Below are positions 17,241 through 24,444 of a stretch of 64,000 nucleotides of DNA, piece by piece. Position 1 is the stretch's first letter, and each line of letters starts with the position of its first letter. A program made the translations under genes and the position numbers. This DNA is from Euzebyella marina (GTDB lineage Bacteria; Bacteroidota; Bacteroidia; Flavobacteriales; Flavobacteriaceae), in NCBI RefSeq assembly GCF_014855515.1, contig NZ_JACYFK010000003.1, positions 310,001 through 374,000 on the forward strand. Direction: 5' to 3'. The notes under the pieces are model-generated. The model did not search any database. It was not told the origin of the DNA and worked only from the letters and a program-made list of their open reading frames with translations.

Positions 17241-17259
17241 TAGAGCACCCCCAGTACAA
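17238..17259 (+). promoter_or_regulatory. probable CsoR/RcnR-type G-tract operator
   Basis: TTGTA and TACAA arms flank GAGCACCCCCAG. On the minus strand the core reads TACTGGGGG, which matches one half of the RcnR/FrmR/InrS site I remember as TACT-G6-N-AGTA. It lies just after the -7 element and 28 bases before the start codon of a CsoR-family regulator, ideal for autorepression. Confidence 0.6.
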
Positions 17260-17286
17260 TTATATATTGCCAAAATTTTAAAATCG

Positions 17287-17649
17287 ATGATACCACGAGA
17301 TTTAAGCAAGGACATAAAAACGAGGTTGCAAAGTATCAATGGGCAAATTGGTGGCCTCATTAAAATGCTCGATGAAGATACAGACCCAGAGAAGATTTTA
17401 ATACAGTTCAAGGCAGCACAGAAAGGATTGGATAAAGCCCATTTCCTGTTATTGGACGAAGTTTATCGAAAAGCTTTGGCCATAAAAATATCCGAAACCG
17501 TTGAGGCCTGCCCCGGAAATTGTGGTAATGAAGACCGTATCGAATTTATAAGAAAACAGTTTCCGGATTTGGAATTGGACAACCTGACCGAAAAGATGAA
17601 GGAAATTGATGCGCTAAAGGCCAAGCTCGAAAACCACAAAAATGATTGA
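17287..17649 (+). CDS. CsoR/FrmR-family transcriptional regulator with altered metal site
   Basis: 120 residues. The all-helical CsoR core is clear: DIKTRLQSINGQIGGLIKML, ILIQFKAAQKGLDKAHFLLL and a basic first helix. Copper CsoR proteins use Cys, His and Cys; here the first Cys position lies in DEDTDPEKI with no cysteine, and the third reads Leu. The only cysteines are C-terminal (ACPGNCGNE). A C-terminal extension of about 30 charged residues forms a probable helix. The protein is therefore unlikely to be a Cu(I) sensor and may sense another metal or an electrophile. It has its own promoter, G-tract operator and terminator. Confidence 0.8.
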   Translation: MIPRDLSKDIKTRLQSINGQIGGLIKMLDEDTDPEKILIQFKAAQKGLDKAHFLLLDEVYRKALAIKISETVEACPGNCGNEDRIEFIRKQFPDLELDNLTEKMKEIDALKAKLENHKND

Positions 17650-17672
17650 CCCCCACAATCACAACCGATTTG

Positions 17673-17701
17673 ATGGCCCACACGATGTGGGTCATTTTTT
17701 T
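17673..17701 (+). terminator. Rho-independent terminator after the CsoR-family gene
   Basis: Arms ATGGCCCACA and TGTGGGTCAT (one G-T pair) with a CGA loop are followed directly by a run of eight T. It separates the CsoR gene from the next transcript. Confidence 0.85.
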
Positions 17702-17711
17702 TGAAATTTTA

Positions 17712-17745
17712 TTTGGAGACCACCCTACCCACCGACCTACATTTG
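17712..17745 (+). promoter_or_regulatory. promoter of the second mercury-type transcript
   Basis: TTTG at 17712-17715 and TACATTTG at 17738-17745, 22 bases apart, fit the Bacteroidota consensus. The spacer holds a C-rich stretch (CACCCTACCCACC) that could be a regulator site. The first gene begins at 17807. Confidence 0.55.
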
Positions 17746-17806
17746 ATTCGTTGTTTGGATCCAATGACAAGTCAAGGAAATATAAACAGTAAAAAAAAAC
17801 AGAAGT

Positions 17807-18076
17807 ATGAAACGTCAAGTAGAAGTTTTTACGGCCAATTGCCCGGTCTGCGATCCGGTGGTCGAAATGATCAGGGAACTGGCCTGTGGTAGATGTGAGG
17901 TAACGACCTATGATCTGGTCAAGCAATGTGAAGACAAGACCTGTCTTGATAAGATAGCTGAATATGGGATAAAGAAAGTTCCCGCTGTGGTAGTGAGCGG
18001 TGAACTTTTGGATTGCTGTAAGGATTCGGCCATCACCGAAGCGAAATTGGTGGAAGCTGGAATTGGACAATCATAA
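17807..18076 (+). CDS. small thioredoxin-like redox protein (CPVC)
   Basis: 89 residues with a thioredoxin/glutaredoxin-like fold: VEVFTANCPVCDPVVEMIRE (active site Cys-Pro-Val-Cys near residue 12), strand CEVTTYDL, and the cis-Pro region KKVPAVVVSGELLDCC. Extra cysteines occur as ACGRC, QCEDKTC and DCC. No signal peptide, so it is cytosolic. Homologous small thioredoxins are frequent in metal and arsenic clusters of Bacteroidota. A likely role is thiol-disulfide exchange or passing a soft metal ion. It leads a five-gene unit with the barrel protein, the secreted HMA protein, the MerT-like protein and the NHL lipoprotein. Confidence 0.75.
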   Translation: MKRQVEVFTANCPVCDPVVEMIRELACGRCEVTTYDLVKQCEDKTCLDKIAEYGIKKVPAVVVSGELLDCCKDSAITEAKLVEAGIGQS

Positions 18077-18094
18077 TTAAAAAAGAGGTCAAGT

Positions 18095-18964
18095 ATGATT
18101 AGCAAAATATTCCCGAAAATATCGCTGAACATTGGCTATTTTAAATTGATAGTGTTATTGGCCATATCAGGAACGGCGATGGCCCAAGGCCACGGCCCGC
18201 TCTATGGGCTACAGACCCCGACCCTTGCCAAAGGCGGGGTTGATTTGAACGTGGCCGGGATGAGCCTGGGTACGGAGACCGAAACGTCATATATGCTGCG
18301 CTACTTGTTCTCTTATGGCATTACGGAAGACCTGCAGATCAACCTGACCACCCCCACGATGATAGAACGGTTGGGTGATGCACCAAGGACAAGGGGCAAT
18401 AGCAATATGACCGCCAACGGTGATATTGAGGCTTCCCTTTGGTACCGGTTTTTCTCGAATGCTTTTGGTGTGGGGAAGCGTTTTGAGTCCACCGCCATCG
18501 TGGGCGTTTCTGCACCAACCGATGATGTCAGGGGACAGGTCAACGTGGGCAACTCGGTACACGCTGCCATTTCAACGGGCTATGCCTCGCGTACTTGGTA
18601 TGGATGGATTGGGGGTGGTTATCAATATTATTTTGAGAAAGATGGCGAACAATTGGGCGACCTGCCCTACGCCAGTGCGGTAGTGGGGTATCGCCCCAAT
18701 ATATTTATGGGCGATTACCCAAAGCCCGATTGGCGCATCTTTATAGAATCGTTGGCCGAATTCCCTGGCGACAATAAATTTGAGGGGCAAATGGACTTTA
18801 CAGATTCGCGTAGCACAAAAGTATTGGTCGGGCCCTCTTTTCTGGGACTTTACGGTGCTTGGGGAATATCGTTCGGTGCGATGTTTCCGGTCGTACAGGA
18901 CTTGACACTTGGGGCAGTGAAAGAAAGGTATCGATTGGCCATAAACTTAAGCTATTGGTTATAA
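18095..18964 (+). CDS. outer-membrane barrel protein of the mercury-type cluster
   Basis: 289 residues with a signal peptide (LIVLLAISGTAMAQ) and no lipobox. A short His-containing start (GHGPLYGLQTPTLAKGGVD) is followed by beta-strands such as YMLRYLFSYGITEDLQINLT, YGWIGGGYQYYFE and RYRLAINLSYWL, ending in an aromatic-rich strand. It resembles the family of outer-membrane 'transporter' barrels (meta-pathway phenol-degradation-like/DUF3187-type size). It may form a pore that lets the metal reach the periplasmic HMA protein encoded next. This is inference from gene order; no metal-binding motif is visible. Confidence 0.6.
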   Translation: MISKIFPKISLNIGYFKLIVLLAISGTAMAQGHGPLYGLQTPTLAKGGVDLNVAGMSLGTETETSYMLRYLFSYGITEDLQINLTTPTMIERLGDAPRTRGNSNMTANGDIEASLWYRFFSNAFGVGKRFESTAIVGVSAPTDDVRGQVNVGNSVHAAISTGYASRTWYGWIGGGYQYYFEKDGEQLGDLPYASAVVGYRPNIFMGDYPKPDWRIFIESLAEFPGDNKFEGQMDFTDSRSTKVLVGPSFLGLYGAWGISFGAMFPVVQDLTLGAVKERYRLAINLSYWL

Positions 18965-18980
18965 AGCAAGAATTTTAAAA

Positions 18981-19475
18981 ATGTATAAAATGAGAAATAT
19001 ATTTAGAATTATGATAATAGGTCTGTTCGGAATTGGCACAGCATCGGGGCAAATTACCAAAGTTGACCAAGAAGTGTATGGAATGGATTGCGCCCCTTGC
19101 GCCTATGGCCTAGAGCGGGGACTGAAAAAGATGGATGGGCTTCAGGAAGTGCGTGTTAGCCTCAATGACGGAAAGGCATATATGGGATTGGCTGCCGAGA
19201 ACGGACTTAAATTACGTAGCATTCAGGAAGAGGTAAAAAAGAACGGTTTTTCGGCAAAAAAAGCTGAAGTGACCCTAATTGGAAACGCAACGAAAGAAGA
19301 TGGCCAATGGTACATTGAGACCGCTAATGAACGATTTTCGGTATCGCAGGATACTCCTAAGGCGTTGTTACAAAAATTAACCGTTGGAACAGCAACCATA
19401 AGCGGAACGGTACAGGATGAGGAAGATGATAACCTCTCTGGCCAATGGTCCATCGTACTAACCAAAATCGAATAG
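18981..19475 (+). CDS. secreted HMA-domain protein (MerP-like, extended)
   Basis: 164 residues; ATG 18981 or 18990 are both possible. A signal peptide (IFRIMIIGLFGIGTASGQ) is followed by an HMA-like fold with VYGMDCAPCAYGLERGLKK (C-x2-C) at about residues 30-50. Unlike MerP (about 72 mature residues), it carries an additional C-terminal domain of ~75 residues (TLIGNATKEDGQWYIETANE ... SGQWSIVLTKIE) with a beta-rich pattern and no cysteine. It probably binds a soft metal in the periplasm and presents it to the MerT-like protein encoded next, as MerP does for MerT. The extra domain is unexplained. Confidence 0.72.
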   Translation: MYKMRNIFRIMIIGLFGIGTASGQITKVDQEVYGMDCAPCAYGLERGLKKMDGLQEVRVSLNDGKAYMGLAAENGLKLRSIQEEVKKNGFSAKKAEVTLIGNATKEDGQWYIETANERFSVSQDTPKALLQKLTVGTATISGTVQDEEDDNLSGQWSIVLTKIE

Positions 19476-19480
19476 GTTTT

Positions 19481-19822
19481 ATGAAGACTATTTCCAAAAT
19501 GGTATTGGGAAGCAGCTTGGTTGCCGCCCTTCTTCCCTTGATGTGCTGTTTTTTGCCTGCTCTGCTATCGGTCGGCGCGGGATTTGGTTTCTTGGGCTCA
19601 ACTTTTGAATGGGTACATCCTGCCCAACCCTCTCTGACCATCTTTTCGGCCGGTGCCCTTGGGTTCGCCCATTTAAGGAATTTTCAAAATTCAAGAAAAT
19701 GCAGTGGAGAGGAAACCTGCCAAAACGACAAAAGGAAACGCATTATCAACACTTGGTTTCACTGGACATTTACCTTGCTGATTCTTGCTCTTATGATTTT
19801 AAACTACTGGTATGAACTTTAG
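19481..19822 (+). CDS. MerT-like membrane protein
   Basis: 113 residues from ATG 19481. TM1 contains the vicinal pair PLMCCFLPALL (Cys22-Cys23). TM2 lies near 52-63, and the cytoplasmic loop has KCSGEETCQ (Cys74, Cys80). The last segment is FTLLILALMILNYWYEL. Classical MerT has Cys24-Cys25 in TM1 and Cys76/Cys82 in the loop, the same spacing as here. The call as a mercuric or soft-metal importer therefore rests on position-specific cysteines, not only hydrophobicity. It overlaps the following lipoprotein gene by 11 bases. Confidence 0.72.
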   Translation: MKTISKMVLGSSLVAALLPLMCCFLPALLSVGAGFGFLGSTFEWVHPAQPSLTIFSAGALGFAHLRNFQNSRKCSGEETCQNDKRKRIINTWFHWTFTLLILALMILNYWYEL

Positions 19823-20630
19823 AAAGTTATTCATTTTTTCGGTTTTTGCTTTGGTTCTTCTCACATCTGGTTGTGAAAGAACGAAAGAACAATGGCAGTT
19901 CGAACGGAAAATTATACTTCCCAAAGAAGCCCGCCCCTTGGCTTTGGCCAAGGACGAGGAGGCCATTTGGTTTTCAGATCCGGATTATTTCCGCTTGTAT
20001 AAAATCGACCTGAATGGAAAGGTGTTGGATTCCATCACGGGGATACAACGGCCGATGAACATCCATATGGATAAGGAAACACTTTACATACCCGAATTCT
20101 TGACCGACACCATCTGGCAATATAAAAAAGGTAAAACCAGTCCGTTGAAAATCAACAAACGACCACAGGCCCCGGCGGGTGTTTCTGTATATGGGGATAC
20201 CATTCTGGTAGCCGATTTCTATAACCATCGTATCATCGTTCAGACACCAAATTATAGCTATACTATTGGAAAGCAAGGCCATAATGAGGGCCAATTGTAT
20301 TATCCAATAGATGTAAAACTAAAGGATGGTAAGGTATTCGTGGCCGATGCGTACAACCATCGGGTTCAGGTCTTTGATTTTGATGGAAACCACATCAAGA
20401 CTATCGGCTTAAATGAAAAAATAAACGTGGCCTCCGGCATTGCTTTGAGCACTAATGAATTAGCCATCACCGACCAAGAAAATAACCGGATATTAATTTT
20501 TGATTATCAAGGAAAGTTGCTGCAAATATTAAAGGAAGCCATTTTCTATCCAACAGATATTCACTTTGACAAGGGAATGCTTTTCATCGCCAATTTCAAG
20601 AACAATTCAATATCCCTTTATGGTAGGTAA
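19812..20630 (+). CDS. NHL-repeat beta-propeller lipoprotein
   Basis: 272 residues. SPII signal LVLLTSGC (lipobox Cys near residue 21). At least four NHL-type blades are seen: VADFYNHRIIVQTP, FVADAYNHRVQVFDFDG, ITDQENNRILIFDYQG and FIANFKNNSISLYG. The protein is probably anchored to the periplasmic face or outer membrane and folds into a six-bladed propeller. NHL propellers bind proteins or ligands rather than catalyse reactions here; no active-site residues were recognised. It is translationally coupled to the MerT-like gene and ends the cluster. Confidence 0.75.
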   Translation: MNFRKLFIFSVFALVLLTSGCERTKEQWQFERKIILPKEARPLALAKDEEAIWFSDPDYFRLYKIDLNGKVLDSITGIQRPMNIHMDKETLYIPEFLTDTIWQYKKGKTSPLKINKRPQAPAGVSVYGDTILVADFYNHRIIVQTPNYSYTIGKQGHNEGQLYYPIDVKLKDGKVFVADAYNHRVQVFDFDGNHIKTIGLNEKINVASGIALSTNELAITDQENNRILIFDYQGKLLQILKEAIFYPTDIHFDKGMLFIANFKNNSISLYGR

Positions 20631-20655
20631 TATCAATTGGATATTTTTATAAATG

Positions 20656-21162
20656 TTATCTTATACGTTCATACTCCGTAAATTCAAACGTAGTCCCACC
20701 AGTCTCGTTTTCATCCGATTCACTTCTGACAAGTAATTGTTGGGCATTTAATTGAATTACAATATGGTATTCACTTGTATTAGAATTAACATGGCTCAGT
20801 TTTCCTGATTCTTCGAGAGACCAAGTGCCAATTTCAGTGAAAGTTTTTGATATCTGGCTATGACAGGCAATTGCCCCGATTCCCCAGAAATAGCGGTTAT
20901 CTTCTTGCTCGTTACCCTTAACATATCTGAGAATATCATCTTTTCGGCAATTTTCGAATTGGGCAAACAAATCTTCCAAGGGCTCCAATATGCCCAATGA
21001 ATCATTTGGTTGCCCTCTAAATTCTGCAATCCTTTTCCAATCTCCTGCTAAATTATTTTCGGTAAACAAAAGGTTGACTTGTTGTGAACTTTGGTCGTCT
21101 TTTTTGCAAGACCACATAACCAACAAGGAAAGTGACACTATGTAAATTGTTTGTTTTGGCAT
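20656..21162 (-). CDS. hypothetical lipoprotein
   Basis: 168 residues. Signal peptide and lipobox LLVMWSC (Cys19), then KKDDQSSQ. The mature part (LAGDWKRIAEFRG ... GTWSLEESGKLSHVNSNTSEYHIVIQLNAQQLLVRSE) has the small beta-barrel look of lipocalin-like Bacteroidota lipoproteins. Two cysteines (NCRKDD, ACHSQ) could pair. It converges with the mercury-type cluster, its stop lying 25 bases from the NHL gene stop. No function is assigned. Confidence 0.65.
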   Translation of the reverse strand: MPKQTIYIVSLSLLVMWSCKKDDQSSQQVNLLFTENNLAGDWKRIAEFRGQPNDSLGILEPLEDLFAQFENCRKDDILRYVKGNEQEDNRYFWGIGAIACHSQISKTFTEIGTWSLEESGKLSHVNSNTSEYHIVIQLNAQQLLVRSESDENETGGTTFEFTEYERIR

Positions 21163-21361
21163 TACTTGATTGATATAAAGTTACATCTTATCCTAACATT
21201 TAGTACATCTATTTTACAGAACTATAGTTAGATAGGTTCCAAGTTGTTTTAAATGGCCATTCACTATATAATTTCAAAATACAAATAAGATTCTCGCATT
21301 GGAATTTAGACCTATTGGGTTGTCAAGGCCAAAAAAGTCTATCCAATTAGCGATGTTGCCT

Positions 21362-21814
21362 TTACGTTTCCCGTCGTTTTCCTGAAATCTCAAGTATTTT
21401 GACCTGATAGACAATCGGATTTCCCCTTTCGTATAATTTGCTCGAAAATTCATTGATAAACTCAACCTCTCTCCGTTCTTTTCTACGGATAATGCTCTTC
21501 ACGCCTTCGGTAAAAAGGTGTAACTTTTGTTTGGCAATATTGCCCTCAAGTTCTTCGAATGTGCCGTGCACCATGGCCGATTCCCAATTGAACATCGATT
21601 GTATTTCTTCTACCTGTACGGTAACCGAGTTGTTATTTCGCATCGCATTGATTTTATGGCCATCCGAGGTATAGCTAATGATCGTATTGTCGGCAGGATC
21701 AAAATAATAGGTGATGGGAATCAAATAAGGCTTCCCTTGCCATAGATAGGCCAAGTGGCCGAGGTAATTGTTTCTGAGGACGCGCTCAATCGCACTAGTT
21801 GTTAAATCTGTCAT
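21362..21814 (-). CDS. pyridoxamine 5'-phosphate oxidase-like FMN-binding protein
   Basis: 150 residues with the split-barrel flavin fold: LRNNYLGHLAYLWQGKPYLI, PITYYFDPADNTIISYTSDG, NNSVTVQVEEIQSMFNWESA and MVHGTFEELEG. This is the NimA/PNPOx-like family that binds FMN or a related flavin and often reduces nitro compounds or detoxifies. It has an apparent single-gene transcript; TA(n3)TTTG-like sequence at about 21865 on the minus strand could be its -7 element. The substrate is unknown. Confidence 0.75.
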   Translation of the reverse strand: MTDLTTSAIERVLRNNYLGHLAYLWQGKPYLIPITYYFDPADNTIISYTSDGHKINAMRNNNSVTVQVEEIQSMFNWESAMVHGTFEELEGNIAKQKLHLFTEGVKSIIRRKERREVEFINEFSSKLYERGNPIVYQVKILEISGKRRET

Positions 21815-21988
21815 TGCTATTGTTTTTGAATATTACTGATTGCTTATGTGTTTTTCAAAGTGTAGTTTCCACTTGTATTCCATCATCGATTATATATTTC
21901 CTTTTTTAAGTTGTTGTGCCTCATGATTTATCGCCTTGTCCGTACAGACAGATAAAGAGGCGAAACCATTTAACCACTTGCCAACATA

Positions 21989-23182
21989 TTATAACCTATA
22001 ATTTTTCAAAAACCTTAAATGCGGAAGAAAGGTTAGAAAAAGCATGGCTGTGCGTACCATTTGGTAAGAAATCCAATTACCCAACTTATTGAATATACCG
22101 GCTCTTTGTCTTAGACTCCCCTTTGTAATTTCGCTACACTGGCTTATAACCATTTCAAAGTCGGCCCGAAGAATTTTGGCAAAATTGACCGAGTGAACTT
22201 CTACGTTCATTTCAATACTGCCATAGCAACTAAGACTGTTCAGGTTAAATGAGCCTATGGTAGACCATTTGTTGTCAACCACCGCAGCTTTACCGTGTAC
22301 TACGGAATTATTCCATTCAAAAATTCTCATATGATGGTCTAGAAAAGACGAGTACAAATGTTCGGTGGCCCTACGCACCAACGGCACATCGCTAATACCC
22401 GCTAAGATCACCGTTGTTTTTATTCCTCTTTTACACGTCTTTTTCAAAGCCTTTGCCAATCTGTTTCCAGGTAAAAAATACGAGCTCACGATTACTATTT
22501 CCTCTTTGGCATAAATGAAGGCGTTCGTGTAGGCATCACAGACTTCCGTTTTTCGCTGCAGCCAGTCGTTTTGTAAAATTCCCACGAGTGCGCTACCTGC
22601 CGAATGTAACACGGGTGGTATTTTTTTTGAGCTTCCCCTTTTATAAAAATAATCGCTACACAATATTTGTAGATTCTTAGCTGCCGGGCAATTCAACTGA
22701 ACGGCATAGTCCAACCAAGGTTTAGAAGCCTTGGTTCCGCGGTATTTATCGGCAATATTGATTCCGCCTATCAGTGCTATTTTTTCATCGGCGACCGCAA
22801 TTTTATGGTGCATCCGCCTACCGATATAAAAATTGTTCAAGGAGAATAATGGCGAAAAAAAGCGAAGTAAAATACCATGCTGTACCAAATCCTGGGCAAA
22901 ACTATTGGGTAATGCAGCGCTACCATTGGCATCCAATAAGACATATACCTCTACTTTTCGTTGAGCGGCTTTCTTTAAGCAGGAGGCTATACGGTTTCCT
23001 GTTTCATCGTTTTCAAAAATGTAGGTCTGTAAATGGATTTCCTTTTCCGCCTTATCGATTAACTTTTCCAGCCTTAAAAAATAGTCTTCTCCCGAACGGA
23101 CCAATTCAACATATTTTGAATTGTCTTTAGCATTTTGAAACGCTGTTTTAGTATGTTTTTCAATTTTCCATTTATAATCCAT
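21989..23182 (-). CDS. phospholipase D/cardiolipin synthase-like protein
   Basis: 397 residues. Two HKD motifs are present: MHHKIAVADEKIALIGGIN near residue 125 and VHGKAAVVDNKWSTIGSFNLN near residue 315. The N-terminal part has EIHLQTYIFENDETG, typical of bacterial cardiolipin synthases, but no N-terminal membrane helices; a hydrophobic patch near the C-terminus (YQMVRTAMLFLTFLPHL) may bind the membrane. Expected reaction: transfer of a phosphatidyl group to make cardiolipin, or PLD hydrolysis. Its start is two bases from the stop of the MFS gene, so it is the last gene of a CopB-MFS-PLD unit. Confidence 0.85.
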   Translation of the reverse strand: MDYKWKIEKHTKTAFQNAKDNSKYVELVRSGEDYFLRLEKLIDKAEKEIHLQTYIFENDETGNRIASCLKKAAQRKVEVYVLLDANGSAALPNSFAQDLVQHGILLRFFSPLFSLNNFYIGRRMHHKIAVADEKIALIGGINIADKYRGTKASKPWLDYAVQLNCPAAKNLQILCSDYFYKRGSSKKIPPVLHSAGSALVGILQNDWLQRKTEVCDAYTNAFIYAKEEIVIVSSYFLPGNRLAKALKKTCKRGIKTTVILAGISDVPLVRRATEHLYSSFLDHHMRIFEWNNSVVHGKAAVVDNKWSTIGSFNLNSLSCYGSIEMNVEVHSVNFAKILRADFEMVISQCSEITKGSLRQRAGIFNKLGNWISYQMVRTAMLFLTFLPHLRFLKNYRL

Positions 23183-23184
23183 CG

Positions 23185-24444
23185 CTACCCTTTTTTATGC
23201 TGGTCGGCCAATAAGATCTGATTAACCTCTTTATCTTGTTGCTTCAAAAAATAAACCAATCCCATAGAAACCAAAACGGTTACTCCGGCAATGATGAAAG
23301 GATAATAAAACCCTCCGGCAATCAGCCAAGTCCCCAATACCGGACCCAAAATTTGACCGATACTGTTCGTGGAACTTTGAATGGATATATTCCTTCCCGT
23401 GTTTTCCTTGGATATCAAAGAAACTGCCGAAAGCAGGTTTGGTGTCACCATGGCTCCCCCGGCTGCGAAAATTATTATAGTAACATAAATGTATAGTTCA
23501 CCACTCACAAAAGGGAAGACGATTAACGAAACACCCGATATCAATAACCCCAATGTTATTTGCTGTTTAGAGGTCAATATTTTTTTGCCATAGGTTGCGA
23601 ATACCGGTTGCAAAACGGCCATCACGGAACCACAAAGCATAAAACCAATACCCACCTGATTGGTTGTAAAGGCCAACTCATCCTTCCCATAAATTGAAAA
23701 CACGGTCTCAAACAGGGTAACCACGAACTGCATCACAAAGGATAAAAGCAACAAAATGATAAAATAGTTACTAAGGGAAAAACTGAATTTGACTACCTCA
23801 GAAGCAATACGACTTTTTACTTCCGTATTCTTTAGCCATTTTATGATTATCAGCAATACCACAAAGCCCAAAAGAGCGGCCAAAATAAAGGGAACCGAAA
23901 AACGGTCTAGGTGGAACACTCCAAAAGAGTATGTATAGTGAAGGTTCGTTTGCGACAGAAATCCCCCCAGAACAGGGCCAAATATCACACCGGAACTGAT
24001 AGCGACCCCGGACCAGGCCATTATTTTGGTCCTTCGCTTTTCTGAGGTAATATCACTTAAATAGGCATTACTGACGGGAATGACCGCTGACGTAAAGATG
24101 CCCCCTATGATACGGGCCATATAGAGCATCGACAGGGAAGTGGCAAGACCCGTTAGCAAGTTCATCACTATAAAACCTACAAGCCCCAATAGTATTATAG
24201 GTTTACGGCCGTATTTATCGGAAAGCTTGCCCCAGACGATAACGAACAAGAGCTGGAACAACGGATAAATACTGGTCAACATTCCTATATGGAAGTTGAT
24301 AAGGTCCGTATCCAGATTGTCTTTTAGAGCCAGTCTTTCCGTGTAATACGGAAGGGTAGGCAGTAAAATACCGTACCCGAGCATTACCACAAATAAACTT
24401 AACAGAACTAAAAATATCCTGTTGAGTTTGTCCTTTCTATTCAT
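23185..24444 (-). CDS. MFS efflux transporter
   Basis: 419 residues with 12 predicted membrane helices. Signature LSDKYGRKPIILLGLVGF follows TM2-TM3, and ARIIGGIFTSAVIPVSNAYL plus GPVLGGFL (motif C, antiporter group) are visible. This places it among 12-TM drug:H+ antiporters (TetA-like). The start codon overlaps the stop of the CopB gene (TAATG), indicating translational coupling. Export of a drug, metal complex or siderophore is possible; none is shown by sequence. Confidence 0.85.
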   Translation of the reverse strand: MNRKDKLNRIFLVLLSLFVVMLGYGILLPTLPYYTERLALKDNLDTDLINFHIGMLTSIYPLFQLLFVIVWGKLSDKYGRKPIILLGLVGFIVMNLLTGLATSLSMLYMARIIGGIFTSAVIPVSNAYLSDITSEKRRTKIMAWSGVAISSGVIFGPVLGGFLSQTNLHYTYSFGVFHLDRFSVPFILAALLGFVVLLIIIKWLKNTEVKSRIASEVVKFSFSLSNYFIILLLLSFVMQFVVTLFETVFSIYGKDELAFTTNQVGIGFMLCGSVMAVLQPVFATYGKKILTSKQQITLGLLISGVSLIVFPFVSGELYIYVTIIIFAAGGAMVTPNLLSAVSLISKENTGRNISIQSSTNSIGQILGPVLGTWLIAGGFYYPFIIAGVTVLVSMGLVYFLKQQDKEVNQILLADQHKKG

